NCBI GenBank assembly: GCA_030610025.1
Contig: JAUWSP010000154.1
Location: 1 to 6,552 of the forward strand
DNA: 6,552 nucleotides
Direction of reading: 5' to 3'
Source of the DNA: Acidobacteriota bacterium
GTDB taxonomy: Bacteria > Acidobacteriota > Thermoanaerobaculia > Multivoradales > JAHEKO01
The translations under genes were made by a program, and so were the position numbers. This document shows, piece by piece, positions 5,970 through 6,552 of the stretch. Each line of letters begins with the position of its first letter. Within the stretch, counting starts at the first letter, position 1. The notes below the pieces were generated by a model that saw only the letters and a program-made list of their open reading frames with translations, had not been told where the DNA came from and ran no database searches.

Positions 5970-6428
5970 TCAGTACACATAGCGGATTCGGGTACCTGCA
6001 GACAGGTCTTTCAGGATCACCTTCAATCCGCGCCCCGCTTTGACAAAGACCATCGCCTCGTCGGTCGAGCCCGAGCTGTTCCAGCCTGCGTTCGACAGCT
6101 GCGATTCGAGCGAGGCTCGAACCCCCTTGATCGGTGCCGAGGTGTCGAGCTCGACGAAACGTTCGGCCCCCGGACTACCGAAGTCCACCAGGCTCGAAGG
6201 TGAGAAGACCGGGACGTCCGAAGGAAAGTCCGAGGGTAGGATTCCGGCCATCTCCTGTGTCGATCGAGGGGCAGCGAACTCGTCGTTTGCGGTCGTGAAG
6301 CCCGCTTCGGGCCCCTCACCCACCTCCACTGTCTCCAGCGGCTTCGAATCATCACTCCCGGGCGATTTATTCCTACCACAGGCCACCATGACCAGTAAGC
6401 CCAGCAGCGCGATTCCCCAAAGTCTCAT
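5970..6428 (-). CDS. Predicted lipoprotein of unknown function
   Basis: The 152-aa product starts with a lipoprotein signal peptide (MRLWGIALLGLLVMVAC), with the lipid-modified Cys at residue 17 after Met-Val-Ala. A polar linker follows to about residue 60, then a compact C-terminal domain with LPSDFPSDVPVF at 64-75, a Gly-Trp at 115-116 after a predicted helix, and GRGLKVIL...GTRIRYVY at 132-152. The FP-x-D-x-P start, Gly-Trp and final beta strands resemble a recurring small lipoprotein domain in which the first motif is followed by a Phe/Val-rich strand; I know no assigned function. The frame stays open upstream to the window edge region, but the ATG at 6428 is chosen because AGGAGGA lies five bases before it and the signal peptide begins there. 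It ends 167 nt before atpZ and need not be part of ATP synthase. Confidence 0.8.
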   Translation of the reverse strand: MRLWGIALLGLLVMVACGRNKSPGSDDSKPLETVEVGEGPEAGFTTANDEFAAPRSTQEMAGILPSDFPSDVPVFSPSSLVDFGSPGAERFVELDTSAPIKGVRASLESQLSNAGWNSSGSTDEAMVFVKAGRGLKVILKDLSAGTRIRYVY

Positions 6429-6433
6429 TCGTG

Positions 6434-6440
6434 TCCTCCT
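6434..6440 (-). promoter_or_regulatory. Strong ribosome binding site of the lipoprotein gene
   Basis: AGGAGGA lies five bases before the ATG at 6428 on the minus strand. It is the strongest Shine-Dalgarno sequence in the window. It sets the start over an upstream in-frame ATG near 6542 that would place the signal peptide internally. Confidence 0.85.
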
Positions 6441-6471
6441 GCAACCGACCCCTGTGCTAGTCTGATTTATC

Positions 6472-6552
6472 GTGTCTTTCCCTGCTGCCAGAGCCGTAAT
6501 TTCCAGCGCCTTGCTCTCTACCTGGCTCATCCTGCTCTTCACCGGCTGGAGC
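6472..6552 (+). CDS. Possible divergent gene, N-terminal fragment with a hydrophobic segment
   Basis: From a GTG at 6472 the plus strand is open to the window edge (27 codons), beginning VSFPAARAVISS and running into a Leu-rich hydrophobic stretch (SALLSTWLILLFTGWS). An Arg followed by about 18 mostly hydrophobic residues looks like a signal peptide or first membrane helix. Most codons end in G or C, as expected of genes in GC-rich DNA. Against it: no Shine-Dalgarno precedes the GTG, only 43 nt separate it from the lipoprotein start, and the fragment is short. A start further right, such as the TTG at 6511, is also possible. The product cannot be identified. Confidence 0.35.
   Translation, partial: MSFPAARAVISSALLSTWLILLFTGWS

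Noticed and set aside
6429..6542. Longer lipoprotein start near 6542
   Set aside because: It would place the signal peptide and lipobox internally and ignore the strong AGGAGGA site five bases before the ATG at 6428.

Overview
The window is a bacterial F1Fo ATP synthase (atp) operon read on the minus strand, running right to left. In transcription order it holds a small lipoprotein of unknown function, atpZ, atpI, atpB (a), atpE (c), atpF (b), atpH (delta), atpA (alpha) and the first three quarters of atpG (gamma). The left edge cuts into the gamma gene; atpD (beta) and atpC (epsilon) would be expected beyond it but are not in view. A possible divergent gene starts on the plus strand at the extreme right edge.

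The DNA is GC-rich. The genes are tightly packed, with gaps or overlaps of -8, 17, 159, 121, 7, 40 and 3 nt from atpZ to atpG. The canonical gene order, Sec-type signal peptides on both the b and c subunits, a long alpha subunit (572 aa) and the general look of the alpha and gamma sequences suggest a Gram-negative lineage outside the well-studied Proteobacteria. Planctomycetota or a related environmental phylum is my best guess from memory of family sequences; it is not established here.

Layout: 5970-6428 is a lipoprotein with a strong Shine-Dalgarno site. 5803-5969 is a spacer with a weak promoter candidate and a stem-loop. 5145-5802 holds the two small assembly/accessory membrane proteins, AtpZ and AtpI, which overlap. 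3063-5127 encodes the Fo sector (a, c, b). 19-3055 encodes the F1 stalk and head subunits delta, alpha and gamma. The a and c subunits form the ion channel and rotor ring, b and delta the outer stalk, alpha (with the absent beta) the catalytic hexamer, and gamma the central shaft.

The main anomaly is an in-frame TAG codon at 19-21 in atpG. It falls inside a conserved part of the gamma subunit, and the same frame continues directly after it with family-like residues (LLNEIL) to the window edge. As read, gamma would lack its C-terminal shaft helix. The options are a sequence error, a recent nonsense mutation, or readthrough/recoding. The rest of the operon looks intact and ordinary. I found no RNA gene, CRISPR array, insertion sequence or obviously new multi-gene system.
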